Shown here piece by piece: positions 22,481 to 31,614 of a stretch of 64,000 bases of DNA. Made by a program: the position numbers and the translations under genes. Under the pieces are notes generated by a model. The model did no database searches. It saw nothing but the letters and a program-made list of their open reading frames with translations, and was not told the origin of the DNA. The stretch comes from Amborella trichopoda (lineage: Eukaryota; Streptophyta; Magnoliopsida; Amborellales; Amborellaceae). The stretch spans positions 192,949-256,948 of the forward strand of contig NW_006500279.1 in NCBI RefSeq assembly GCF_000471905.2. Direction: 5' to 3'. Numbering within the stretch: the stretch's first letter is position 1; every line of letters begins with the position of its first letter.

Positions 22481-25100
22481 CTATGGACCGACCTTCCATG
22501 GACAACTCGCCAACCTTGACAATCCACCACTTCACCTAGCTCTGACCCTCCCGGAGAAACGGTCAGCATCATGGTGATCGATGACCAGTCCGATGCCCAG
22601 GAAGAGCGTATGAGTAAATTCGAGGCACTGGTGCATTCCATCCTTGAGAAGATGGATCTCTTAGAAGCAGCACATTCTCCTTCTTCTTTGACTAATTCCC
22701 CACCTACTGAGGATACTGCTCCCAAACAAGCTCCTACACCAGCCGCATAAGACAGCTCGGCTCCTCCCACAGTTTCTCAGGCCAACATAGATGCCACAGT
22801 GACCCATAGACTCAAAAGCGAGGTCCCAGGCATGCAAGGGGCACCGCTTTGTCAAAATTCATACCCCTCGTACATTGATCAGGTGTCATTTCCCTCAAAC
22901 TATCAAAAAGGAAGTTGCCAGTGTTCAATGGTACTACGCTGCCCCAACAACGCATCACCCACTTTCAAGCAGCTTGCCGAGAAACAAGAACTGACGATCG
23001 ACTCCTTCTTCGTTAGTTCGTCGACGAGGGGCTAGCCTTCCAATGGTACCCTCGATTGCGCCCAAACTCGGTGCACACATGGTGGGAAATGGAAAAGTTG
23101 TTTTACCAGTGTTTCTATGAATTTCAGAGGAACGTAGAAACCATTGAGCTCCTTACCCTGACTCAAGACCCTGGGGTGCCTGTGGATAAGTTCATCGCCT
23201 GATGGAGAGAATTAGCAACCTATCACGCCAACCCCATGACCAAAAGGGAGGTAGTTCAGACCTGTATAAGGAATATGCTTTCAGGGATCACTCTGCATGT
23301 GGAGGCTTCCAAGCTAACCTCCATGTCAGAACTCATCTCTAAAGCAGTCTGCATAGAAGGTCTGTCGAAACACCATGTTGGGTCTCGACAACAGTCCTCC
23401 AATTCGAGAAACGGTCGGGGCAATGTTAACTCCCGCTCCCACAATTGAGGCAATCAAAAAGGGGTGATCAGTGTGGCAGTCATTATCACAGATACCAAGA
23501 AAGCCACCTCTCGAACTTTGGTTCTCTCCACAATGGAGCCATAGGGAGCGCAGCCATCCTATAACAGGGTCCTGCCCCCGAAGAATCTAAATCGAAACAA
23601 CTACTGGATTGAACATCAGAATGAGGTGTACCCCTTTGAGAAGGAGTGAGTCCCTACGTTGCTTTGATTACTGTTAGAACAGAATATGATACGAGTGCCG
23701 GAGGTCAAGTCCCCAGAGCAGCTTGGACAGGAAACGCATGAGAAGTATTGCGTCTATCATAGGAGAGTAGGCCACTCGACTCAAGAATGTTATACACTCA
23801 AGGACCCCTCATTAACAAGGGCCAAATAAACTCGAAGAGTTAAAAAGAGCATTCGGGGAGGATGACAAAGCGCCTACCATCCTCCACACGATTTTCTCTG
23901 TGATGCTTAAAGAAGCCCTCATCACTCCCAAGGCGGCAAGACAGGCCAGGTTCCTGCCTCCAAGAACCGCAAACGGCTGGTGCTCTTATCATTTGATAAG
24001 GGGTCACGATCTGAGTGAATGCACCGGCTTCCATGAAATCTTGGTAAAGAAGTTGCAGCAGTGCCAAGAAGTTCAAAGTAGCCTCGAAGCACGTCCTCCG
24101 ATCCCTACTCCACCAGTGCAAGGCGATCTTCAGATGCAAGTCCAAGAGAATGTTAAGCTTGATCCTCTCCAAGATCTCTTCGAGGCAATGCTCCAACAAG
24201 GTCTCATCACTCCGAAGCCCTCCAGGCAACCCAGGCGTCTTGCCCAGGGTACTGAAAGCCTTTGGTGTCCATACCACCAGGTGCGAGGCCACGAACTGTG
24301 CGAATGTTCTGGCTTCAAAGCTATAGTCACGGAGAAGGTTCAGCAAGGCCATATTACTTGTGCCATCCTCCCAGAGCACTTTCAAGTCACCACTCCTAAC
24401 CAGGAACGAGTTCTGCTACAAGGCCCTTGCCAGGATACTCAGGCAGGCCCTTCTAAGCCCTCAACTTCTCAAGCATGGGAGGTCTATCATGGGTGAAGCA
24501 GGCTCAAGTCCTTAAGACGTGAGGCAGTCTGCCAAGCCAGGTCCACTCACCATCCTGATAGAATGGATAATGTGGCCCCTAAAAGGTCCAGAAGAGGACG
24601 AGCACCCAGATCGGCTCACCATAAGAACTGTATTCCTCTCCCTCCAATAGAGAAGGAACTTCTTAGGCCCTTACCTCCATTGCCCACTTTGCAAGACTTC
24701 ATTTCAGTAACAGTTGGCTTTATCTCATCATCCAATCAAGAGGATGTCCCTGAGTCATCAACTACTCATGATGCATCCAATGCGAGTGATGACATTAAAA
24801 GCATCCCCCAATGGTCGGAGCCAGGGCACCTGCAAACGTCAAATTCTGGTGATGATGTAAAAAGCTCCCCAGAATCTAACCATGTTTCTCCTTCTTCTCC
24901 TCTGTCCCCTTCCATTTCTTCCATAAGTGCAGCTCAATGATGCCCAAACTTCGACGCTCTGAACAAGGAGCTCGAAGACACCAACCTCAGCAGGGCACAG
25001 CGGGAGCGCCTAAGAGAGATGCTTGCTCAATCAGCTGGCTTCCCAATAGTCATTGACACCTTGGTGGCCCAAACCGAGTCTAAACCATCTTCAAGTTCCC
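22481..25100 (+). pseudogene. Decayed gag of element C
   Basis: Most complete gag of the window, but in several frames. N-terminal segment at 22,560-22,750; capsid-like region at about 22,860-23,450 (SYIDQVSFP, then VDEGLAFQWYP-like, then MTKREVVQTCIRN and HVEASKLTSMSELIS). First CHHC knuckle at about 23,746-23,790 (CVYHRRVGHSTQEC). The frame 23,900-24,496 then holds two tandem modules of about 85 residues, each ending in a knuckle: CSYHLIRGHDLSEC and CPYHQVRGHELCEC. The spacing C-x2-H-x4-H-x4-C is that of a retroviral zinc knuckle with the second Cys replaced by His. A Pro/Ser-rich tail runs through 24,563-24,940. A stop at 24,496 and several shifts make it non-functional. Confidence 0.82.
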
Positions 25101-25485
25101 ATACCCATGAAGCCAGCCACATGATTCATATTCATGAAGTATCACCCAGCTTAGGGAAAGTACTGAGCAACCCATAGTACGACATTACAGACCCCATGCT
25201 TCAAGTTGACCCTCTCATTGTCTGGTCCATTCAAGAGCCGAAGATCACCCCTCGCGTCGGAGACCCTCTTAGAAGCCAAAATGTCAGGATCATGGGTCTC
25301 ATCATTAGAAATTGATGAAAAGCACCCTGAATCTCCTGACAAAGAGTTGCAAGAAGCTCCAGAAGAACGGAAGAGGGAGGTCAGGCCACAACCGACGAGC
25401 TCAAGAAATAAACTTAGGGGATGAGGTTGATTTGAGACCGACTTTTCATCTCTGCAAAGATGTCCCTGGAAGAGAAATAAATTCA
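25101..25485 (+). other. Gag-RT linker of element C, protease missing
   Basis: Sequence up to about 25,075 aligns with 51,950-52,005 of D, then diverges. The roughly 1.8 kb that in D encodes the pre-protease and aspartic protease region is absent; instead there is a short acidic, Lys/Glu-rich frame (25,206-25,424). No D-S/T/G-G motif was found. An internal deletion is the simplest reading. Confidence 0.6.
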
Positions 25486-26400
25486 TACTTCCCTCCTACG
25501 AGAAAATCGTGATGTCTTCGCCTGGCATTACCATGACATGCCTGGTCTAGATCCTGAGGTAGCTGTCCGCCGTCTCGGCATTGATTCCTCCATCAAGCCT
25601 ATAAAACAGAAGTCCAGGTGGTTCAAACCTGATCTCGAGATGCAGATTGATGCTGAGGTGAACAAACTTAGAACAGTTGGATTCATACGAGAAGTCAAAT
25701 ACCCAAAATGGCTGGCAAATGTTGTCCCATTCAAAAAAAAGAATGTCAAATCAGGGTTTGTATTGACTTTCGCGACTTGAATACCACCTGCCCCAAAGAT
25801 GATTTCCCGCTACCACTTACCGAGATGCTCATCGACTCCATGGCCCACTACCAGATATTCTCCTTCGTGGATGGTTATTCTGGTTATAATCAGATCAGAA
25901 TGGCCCTAGAAGATAAAAAGTCTACCGCATTCTTGACCCAAAAAGGTGTTTTTTGCTACACCATGATTCCCTTTAGATTAAAGAATGCCGGTGCCACGTA
26001 CCAGCGAGCTATGATGATTATCTTCAAAGATATGATGCACAAGGAGGTCGAGTTCTATGGATGACCTAGTGGTGAAGTTTGAAGCTAAGGATTCTCACAT
26101 GAAAGATCTTGAAAAGGTATTTGACCGGCTCTGACATCACCAACTCAAGATGAATCCCTTGAAATGCACCTTTGATGTACAATTAGGAAAATTCTTGAGG
26201 TTTATTGTGAGGTACCGAGGATTGGAGATTGAGCCAATCAAAATCAAGGTGATCTAGGACATAACACCACCACCTACAACTCTGCGAGAGCACCGATCCC
26301 TTCAAGGACAACTGGCCTACATTCGAACCTTTAGGGACGATGCAAGACCTTTTCCCATCTCTTGAAGAAAGGCACCCCCTTCATCTGAGATGAGGTGTGT
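25486..26400 (+). pseudogene. Reverse transcriptase remnant of element C
   Basis: Typical Ty3/gypsy RT order: NRDVFAWHYHDMPGLDPE before the domain, ANVVPFKKK, RVCIDFRDLNTTCPKDDFPLP, FSFVDGYSGYNQI and PFRLKNAGATYQRAM. The frame shifts at a run of eight A (25,733-25,740). The catalytic Tyr-x-Asp-Asp box is broken: at 26,056-26,066 the Tyr codon is followed by a frame change consistent with loss of two bases, so the two Asp codons lie in another frame. Thumb and connection sequence continues to about 26,400 with more stops. RT would copy element RNA to cDNA; this copy is dead. Confidence 0.88.
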
Positions 26401-26404
26401 CAAG

Positions 26405-26860
26405 CTGCACTTGATGACATCAAGCGGTACTTGCTGAACCCTCTAGTACTCTGGTGTTAGGAAAACCTCTTATCCTCTATGAGACCCCTCTGAACAATGC
26501 ACTCGGGGCACTCCTAGCACAAAACAACGATGAGGGAAAAGAGACAACACTATATTATCTCAACCGCAGGATGCAATGGGTCGAGAAGAATTACCCTCCC
26601 ATGGAAAAGATGTGCCTAGCCTTGATTTTTGCAGTACAAATGCTTTGCCATTACTTGCTTGGTCACCAAGTCAGGCTGATCTCAAGAGCAGACCCGGTCA
26701 AGTTCCTTATGACCCGGTCGTGCTTGTCAGGACGCTTGGACAAATGGGCATTATTGTTGATGGACTTTGACATCACGCATGTACTAAAGGAAGTTGTCAA
26801 AGGACAAGCCCTAGTAGACTTCCTCGCAGCTCACCCAGTCCCTTCAGAGTCTCCCTTGTC
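26405..26860 (+). pseudogene. Gypsy-type RNase H-like domain of element C
   Basis: Within the open frame 26,454-27,095: PLILYETPLNNALGALLAQ, then YYLNRRMQWVEKNYPPMEKMCLALIFA, then HYLLGHQVRLISRADPVKFLM and SGRLDKWALLLMDFDITHV. This is the RNase H region that follows RT in Ty3/gypsy. The first catalytic Asp position (usually LYxDAS) reads ETPL here. From family knowledge the native RNase H of Tat elements is often degenerate because a second RNase H has been acquired. Confidence 0.8.
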
Positions 26861-27300
26861 AAGTGATCTCCCAGATGAAGAAGTTTTTTGTGCAATGCTA
26901 ACAAGGCCATGGGAGACATATTTCAACAGAGCATTCCAATCTGATAAAGGGGGGGTCGAAGTTGTGTTCCTGACTCCTGACGGTGGAATGATCCCTCTAT
27001 CCTTCTCGCTTGCAGAAGCATTTTCTCATGATGAAGCTGAATATCAAGCCCTTATAATCGGGTTGGAGATTGCCCAAGGGCTAGACCTAGAGTAGCTGAA
27101 CATCTTCAGTGACTCTGATCTTGTTATTCGGCTGCTTAAGGGAATTTACGTTGTAAGAAAGGATACTCTTAAGCCTTATCACGATACGACCAAGTCTTAC
27201 ATGGCCCAGTTTGACGATTTCTCCCTGAGTCATGTCCCTAGAAGACTGAACTCACTGGTCGATGCACTAGCAAAATTCGGGGCCACTATTCAATTGTCTT
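26861..27300 (+). pseudogene. Second, archaeal-type RNase H (aRNH) of element C
   Basis: Follows a short linker. WETYFNRAFQSDKGGVEVVF is the first strand block, in which the expected catalytic Asp (YFDGA in relatives) is Asn (codon 26,925-26,927). DEAEYQALIIGLEIA keeps the catalytic Glu, NIFSDSDLVIRLL keeps the next Asp and SHVPRRLNSLVDALAKFGA has the last Asp. An in-frame stop at 27,093-27,095 separates the two halves. A second RNase H between RNase H and integrase is the recognised hallmark of the Tat lineage, including Ogre, and supports the family assignment. Confidence 0.85.
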
Positions 27301-27599
27301 CACCTAGGCCCACACCTGTTTGGGTGACTAAATGGAGACATGTCGACTTGCGAACCGAAGTTGATGTAGACGAAGAGAGAGATGCCTTCCCCGAATGCCC
27401 ACCATATCCATTTGGAATGCTCCTTGCAGCCAAGAATGTCATCAAGGCAGAGCACGAAATATCACAAGGAAAAGAATCCAAGATGAAGAGGAGGGAGCCA
27501 GAATTTTTGACCGGTTGTGAACAGAGGTTGAACAAATTGAAGACTGGAGGGAACTTATCAGGAACTTCATAAAGCATGGGAGGTTACCTGAAGATCGGG

Positions 27600-28782
27600 T
27601 AGAACGCAACGGTATATGACAGATGTATAGCAAGTATACCCTTCTCGATGGGGATATTCTATTTCACCGATCATTTGATAGAATTCTCCTCAGATGTGTC
27701 GATGCACAAGAGGCAAATAAAGTATTGGAGGAAGGGCATTCAGGTATTTGTGGGCTGCATCAATCTTGCCCTAAACTCTATGAGCACAAACACAGGCTCA
27801 GTATTATTGGCCTTCAATGGTAGCTGATGGCCAAAACTATGCTAAAAGATGTCAAGTGTGCCTAATGCACTCAAGCCTCTAGAGCCCCTCCATTCTACTG
27901 TGCCATCATGGCCCTTTGCCCAGTGGGGTATGGACACTGTAGGGCCTATTGACCCTTCTGCCTTGGGTCACACCTTCATCTTAGCTGCGACAGACTACTT
28001 TGCTAAGTGGGTTGATGCGATCCCTCTCAAGCAGGTTCTTGGGACCACGGTGGCCAATTTCGTGTGTCACCATATCATATACCTATTAAAAGTTCTGGAC
28101 TAGATAATTTTTTATAACGGCCATCAATTCATAAGCCATCATATTGATCGCCTCGTTAACCAGTTTGGTTTTGAGTGGAAGTACTCAACCATGTACCACC
28201 CTTGAGCGGGGTTAGCTGAGGCATTCAATAATACCATGTGCGAGTTGCTCTGGAAGTCAGTCTCAAAGTTAAGAAAGAACTGGCATGAAAAACTACATGA
28301 AGCTCTATATGCCTACCGCACTACTAATCAGAATGCTACATACTTTACTCCCTATTCCTTGGTCTATGGAGATGAGGCAGTCTTACCCCTCAAGGTTCAA
28401 TTGCCCTCTCTCCATGTCGCCATACAACAGGGACTGACTAAAGACAAGAGGGTCAAGCTTCATTATCAAGAGTTAGATGCCCTGGATGAAAATAGGTTGG
28501 AAGCTCAGCAGAGAGCCTTTGATAAATCAATCAAGGAAGAATGAAGAGAGCCTTTGATAAATCTGTCGGGATTCACTCATTCATCCGTGGGAACCTAGTT
28601 CTAGCAGTCAGGAGACCAATTGTCATGCATAGACGTTGCAAGGGAAAGTTCGAGCCCAAGTGGGAAGGTCCCTTCATAATCTTGCTAAATGGGGCCTATA
28701 TACTGGTAAACTCAGAAGGGGTGTTTACAGTGCAAAATCGAAGCGATCTGTGAATGTAGATCAGTTTGATCTGACGCTTTAA
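27600..28782 (+). pseudogene. Integrase remnant of element C
   Basis: N-terminal zinc-binding region: LEEGHSGICGLHQ at about 27,730, with the Cys pair lost to frame changes. Catalytic core: WPFAQWGMDTVGPIDPSALG (first Asp present), then ATDYFAKWVDAIPLK. The second Asp of the triad is Tyr (28,113-28,115, in FYNGHQF) and an in-frame stop precedes it (28,101-28,103). The Glu is present in GLAEAFNNTMCELLW, after another stop. The C-terminal part (YAYRTTNQNATYFTPYSLVYG, then RGNLVLAVRR, FEPKWEGPFI) is recognisable to about 28,782. Contains a short local duplication (coding RAFDKS twice near 28,515-28,560). Non-functional. Confidence 0.88.
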
Positions 28783-29645
28783 ATTGATAAATGAAATGAA
28801 AATTAATGGTAAGAAAGTGGGATCAATCGAATTCAGATCTGATGTCAGATCTGCTCTCATATCTGTGGTGGAGCCAGCTTGATCAAAAGCATTTAAAATA
28901 TGATTTTAAATCAAAATAACCAAATTCAGATCAAAATTAAGTGAAGAAAACAAAGAAATAATAGTAAAATGGGAAGAAATGTTACCGGACAGGGTCGAAT
29001 GGCCCGGGCTTCCCAAGCCTTTGGGGTCGCCCGTATCAGAACCAATTCCTCTTTGCCCTTCTGATTCATGTGTTGATAATCAGCAAGTCTTTGAGATGGT
29101 TATACCCTAAGTTCAGATCTAGGGTAAGTTGAGGTTTAAAGTGCAGAGCGGGGTAAAGGTTATCTCTGTATCTCTCAGATTTATCATTTCAGCCTAAAGT
29201 TTCTAAAGTCTCACAGGTTTCTAAACGTCTCCTAGATTTTTTGTTCCAACGTTCGCTCAAATGATCCCCAAAATGGTTTTTATCAATGAGGGATTTGTTG
29301 GGGCAGAGTTATCCCCGTAACCAACAAATCCATGTCGCACACACTAATTTTTATCGATATTGAGATTTTTCACTTCTGGTGTGTTCCTCAAACTCTTGTG
29401 AAGCTCTCAGAGAAAATTTGGGTCAAAACGGGTTTTTTTTTACTATTTTTAATGATTTTTTTAGTAAAACAGGGTATTTACACAAATCTGAGTCAAAATA
29501 GTTCTGTAGGGTTCCGAGCAGACAAACTAGTTCCGGATCATAAGGTAGACTATGTGAACTATGGATTTGGGTTTACTAGGTTAAGTGTGGTCCTAAGGGT
29601 TCAAGAAACCATAGAATTTGTCAGATTTAAAATGGGGTGTCTACA
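28783..29645 (-). mobile_element. 3' LTR of element E (minus strand)
   Basis: Read on the minus strand the segment starts TGTAGACACCCCATTTT at 29,645, a common plant LTR start, and is immediately preceded (minus strand) by a purine-rich tract. It ends near the integrase tail of element C at about 28,783; the exact end is uncertain by some 20 bp. A piece of about 29 bp (GGGTTTACTAGGTTAAGTGT and following) recurs at 45,438, so other fragments of this LTR exist in the window. No complete 5' LTR partner is present. Confidence 0.65.
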
Positions 29646-29660
29646 GTTGCCCCTCTTTGG
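29646..29660 (-). other. Polypurine tract of element E
   Basis: On the minus strand CCAAAGAGGGGCAAC lies directly upstream of the LTR start TGTAGACACC. Its position is right for the primer of plus-strand DNA synthesis at the 3' LTR. Confidence 0.65.
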
Positions 29661-29825
29661 CACTCCCTATCCTTCGAGGGATAGGTGATGGCAAAGAAGT
29701 AGATACTCTGGCATTCCCTGTCCTTCGAGGGGTAGGCGAACGCACACTCCCTGTTCTTTGAGGGATAAGTAAGTAGCAACAATAGACTCTCTGAGGCTCC
29801 CTGTCCCTTGAGGGGTAGGAGAATG
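29656..29825. repeat. Four tandem hairpins of CCTATCC-TTCGAG-GGATAGG type
   Basis: Four units spaced about 35-60 bp: CCTATCCTTCGAGGGATAGG, CCTGTCCTTCGAGGGGTAGG, CCTGTTCTTTGAGGGATAAG and CCTGTCCCTTGAGGGGTAGG. Each can fold into a short stem with a TTCGAG/TTTGAG/CTTGAG loop, and differences between units are mostly on paired positions, several kept as G-T pairs. Confidence 0.8.
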
Positions 29826-30429
29826 TCAAAGACGAATGTCATCTCGATGTCATTTGAGTAGATGGCATACTAATTATCCCTCCAAGCCATTGGAATCCCA
29901 TGCTCACTCACCTAGGGAATTTCCATCCTGGGGTTTTCGACGTGAGGTATCGGTGAGCTACACAAGCTTAAAACTCGAGGTGGATTTTACAGCCATGCCA
30001 CTTGACCTCAAGGGTTTTCTCAATTTGAAATTTTTTAACCCTGGCAATTTCTTTGATTTCCTTGAGGGTTTCCTAAGGCTATCTATATGAAAAGGCTTTA
30101 TATAGGATGAGACTTGTCTGAGCCATTCCGAATAGAGAGGTGAGGCAGCAACATGGTGTTCATCATATAAAGGTGTTGTTGCTCCTTCATTTTACAAGTT
30201 TTTTTAGAAATTTTTGAATGTAGGAAGGGATTTGAAACAGAACTCAGAACAGGGACAGGCTACGATTTGAACAAAGTAATTAAATTTTTTGAAATCACAA
30301 GACATATAGTGAAAATTTTGAAAAGAGAAAGATATTTTGAAAAACAAGGTTGGTTAGCAGTTTTAACTCCTACAATCATAGAGCCTTCTAAGTAGTTTAA
30401 TGTCATGCAGCAATGGACCATACACCCGA

Positions 30430-30935
30430 CCTTTTATCTCATACTGGGATAGACAGTACCTGTCTCAACTCTTTTACATCACACGAGTTTGACGTTGAAC
30501 TAGATCACCCGACCTTTTACATCATAGGGGGTTTGACGTATTAGCTCATTTTTTTTTAATGTCGCATGTGTTTGATGCGTTAGCTCCGGTTTTTAACGTT
30601 GCATGAGTTTGACGTGTTAGCTCGCTTTTTTAACATCACACGAGTTTGACGATCTGAATCATGTTGGCAGTTTAGGCTCATGTCACCGTAGAAAAAAAGA
30701 TTTTTTCTGAAATTGGTTGGCAGTTTAGACTCATGCCACCAAGGAGCAAAATATTTTGAAGTCGATTGCCAGTTTAGGCTCATGCCACCAAGGAGTAAAA
30801 TATTTTGAAGTCGATTGCCAGTTTAGGCTCATGCCACCAAGGAGCATATGGAATGTTTTACATATGGAATGTTTTTGAATCTTTTTTTTATTTGGAAAGA
30901 TTGGTTGGCTTTTAGGCTCATGCCACTAGGGAACC
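30430..30935. repeat. Two adjacent tandem-repeat arrays in the 3' region of element E
   Basis: At 30,475-30,660 are four to five units of about 45-55 bp around CACGAGTTTGACGTGTTAGCTC. At 30,660-30,935 are five units of about 58 bp around GGCAGTTTAGGCTCATGCCACCAAGGAGCAAAATATTTTGA; two consecutive units near 30,735-30,840 are nearly identical. The GGCTCATGCC core is partly self-complementary. Confidence 0.8.
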
Positions 30936-31119
30936 TTTGAAACTTTTGAAAAATAAAAATTTTCTTTCAAAATATATTTTTTAAAAACCTAAAAATGACC
31001 CCAGGGGCTCGTATCTAGAGTGAGGGGAATTTTCATCCAAAACGTATTTTTTTAAAACAAAAAAACCCAAAAATTGACCATAAGGGCTCAAATCTTGAGC
31101 GATGGGCAGTTTTTTCCAA

Positions 31120-31462
31120 AAACAACTTGGGCGACATAGGTGGTGTCGCCCGGGCGGCACAGGTGGTGTCGCCCGGGCGGCACAGGTGGTGTCGCCGGGG
31201 CGGCACAGGTGGTGTCGCCCAAGTTCAGCGACACACCTAGTGTCGCCCCAAGAAAACACCTCTTTTTTTTTATTATTAAATGAGGTGGGCAATATGAGTC
31301 ATGTCACCCAAGCGGCACGAGGCATGCCGCCCATATGCAAATTTTTATTATTATTATTAAATGAGCTTTTTGATGACATGCCTCATTCAGCCCAAGGTTG
31401 GGCGACATGGTTCGTGTCGCCCATATATATATATACAGGTCGTGTCTCGTGCCGCCCAAATG
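31120..31462. repeat. GC-rich hairpin array (GGGCGACA...TGTCGCCC)
   Basis: Four adjacent 23-24 bp units (31,125-31,222) of GGGCGGCACAGGTGGTGTCGCCC, followed by looser copies at about 31,208-31,245, 31,287-31,335, 31,390-31,423 and 31,435-31,460. Each unit is an inverted repeat with an 8-9 bp stem: GGGCGACA/TGTCGCCC (perfect) or GGGCGGCAC/GTGTCGCCC (one G-T pair). It stands out sharply against AT-rich flanks. Open frames over it on either strand are low-complexity and not genes. Confidence 0.88.
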
Positions 31463-31614
31463 AAAAAAAAAATTTGTTTATGAAGCATGAGAACTTGATG
31501 GCTGGAACTTGATGACTCCTTCCCCCTTCTTTTTTTTTTTTTTTTTTAATTACATATATAAATTTGTAGTGGTTCTTCGTTGACTGTAGATCTCATCTAT
31601 TTGCTATTCAAAAA

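Noticed and set aside
23840-24385. 181-codon minus-strand frame opposite gag C
   Set aside because: It is the antisense shadow of the well-supported gag zinc-knuckle modules.
31120-31462. CRISPR-like array
   Set aside because: Units are direct neighbours without unique spacers, the context is a plant nuclear genome and units vary; it is a minisatellite.
29661-31600. Reading 28,783-31,600 as 5' LTR and leader of a plus-strand element with PMD as first gene
   Set aside because: The TGTAGACACC start and adjacent polypurine tract fit a minus-strand 3' LTR, in agreement with the minus-strand integrase.
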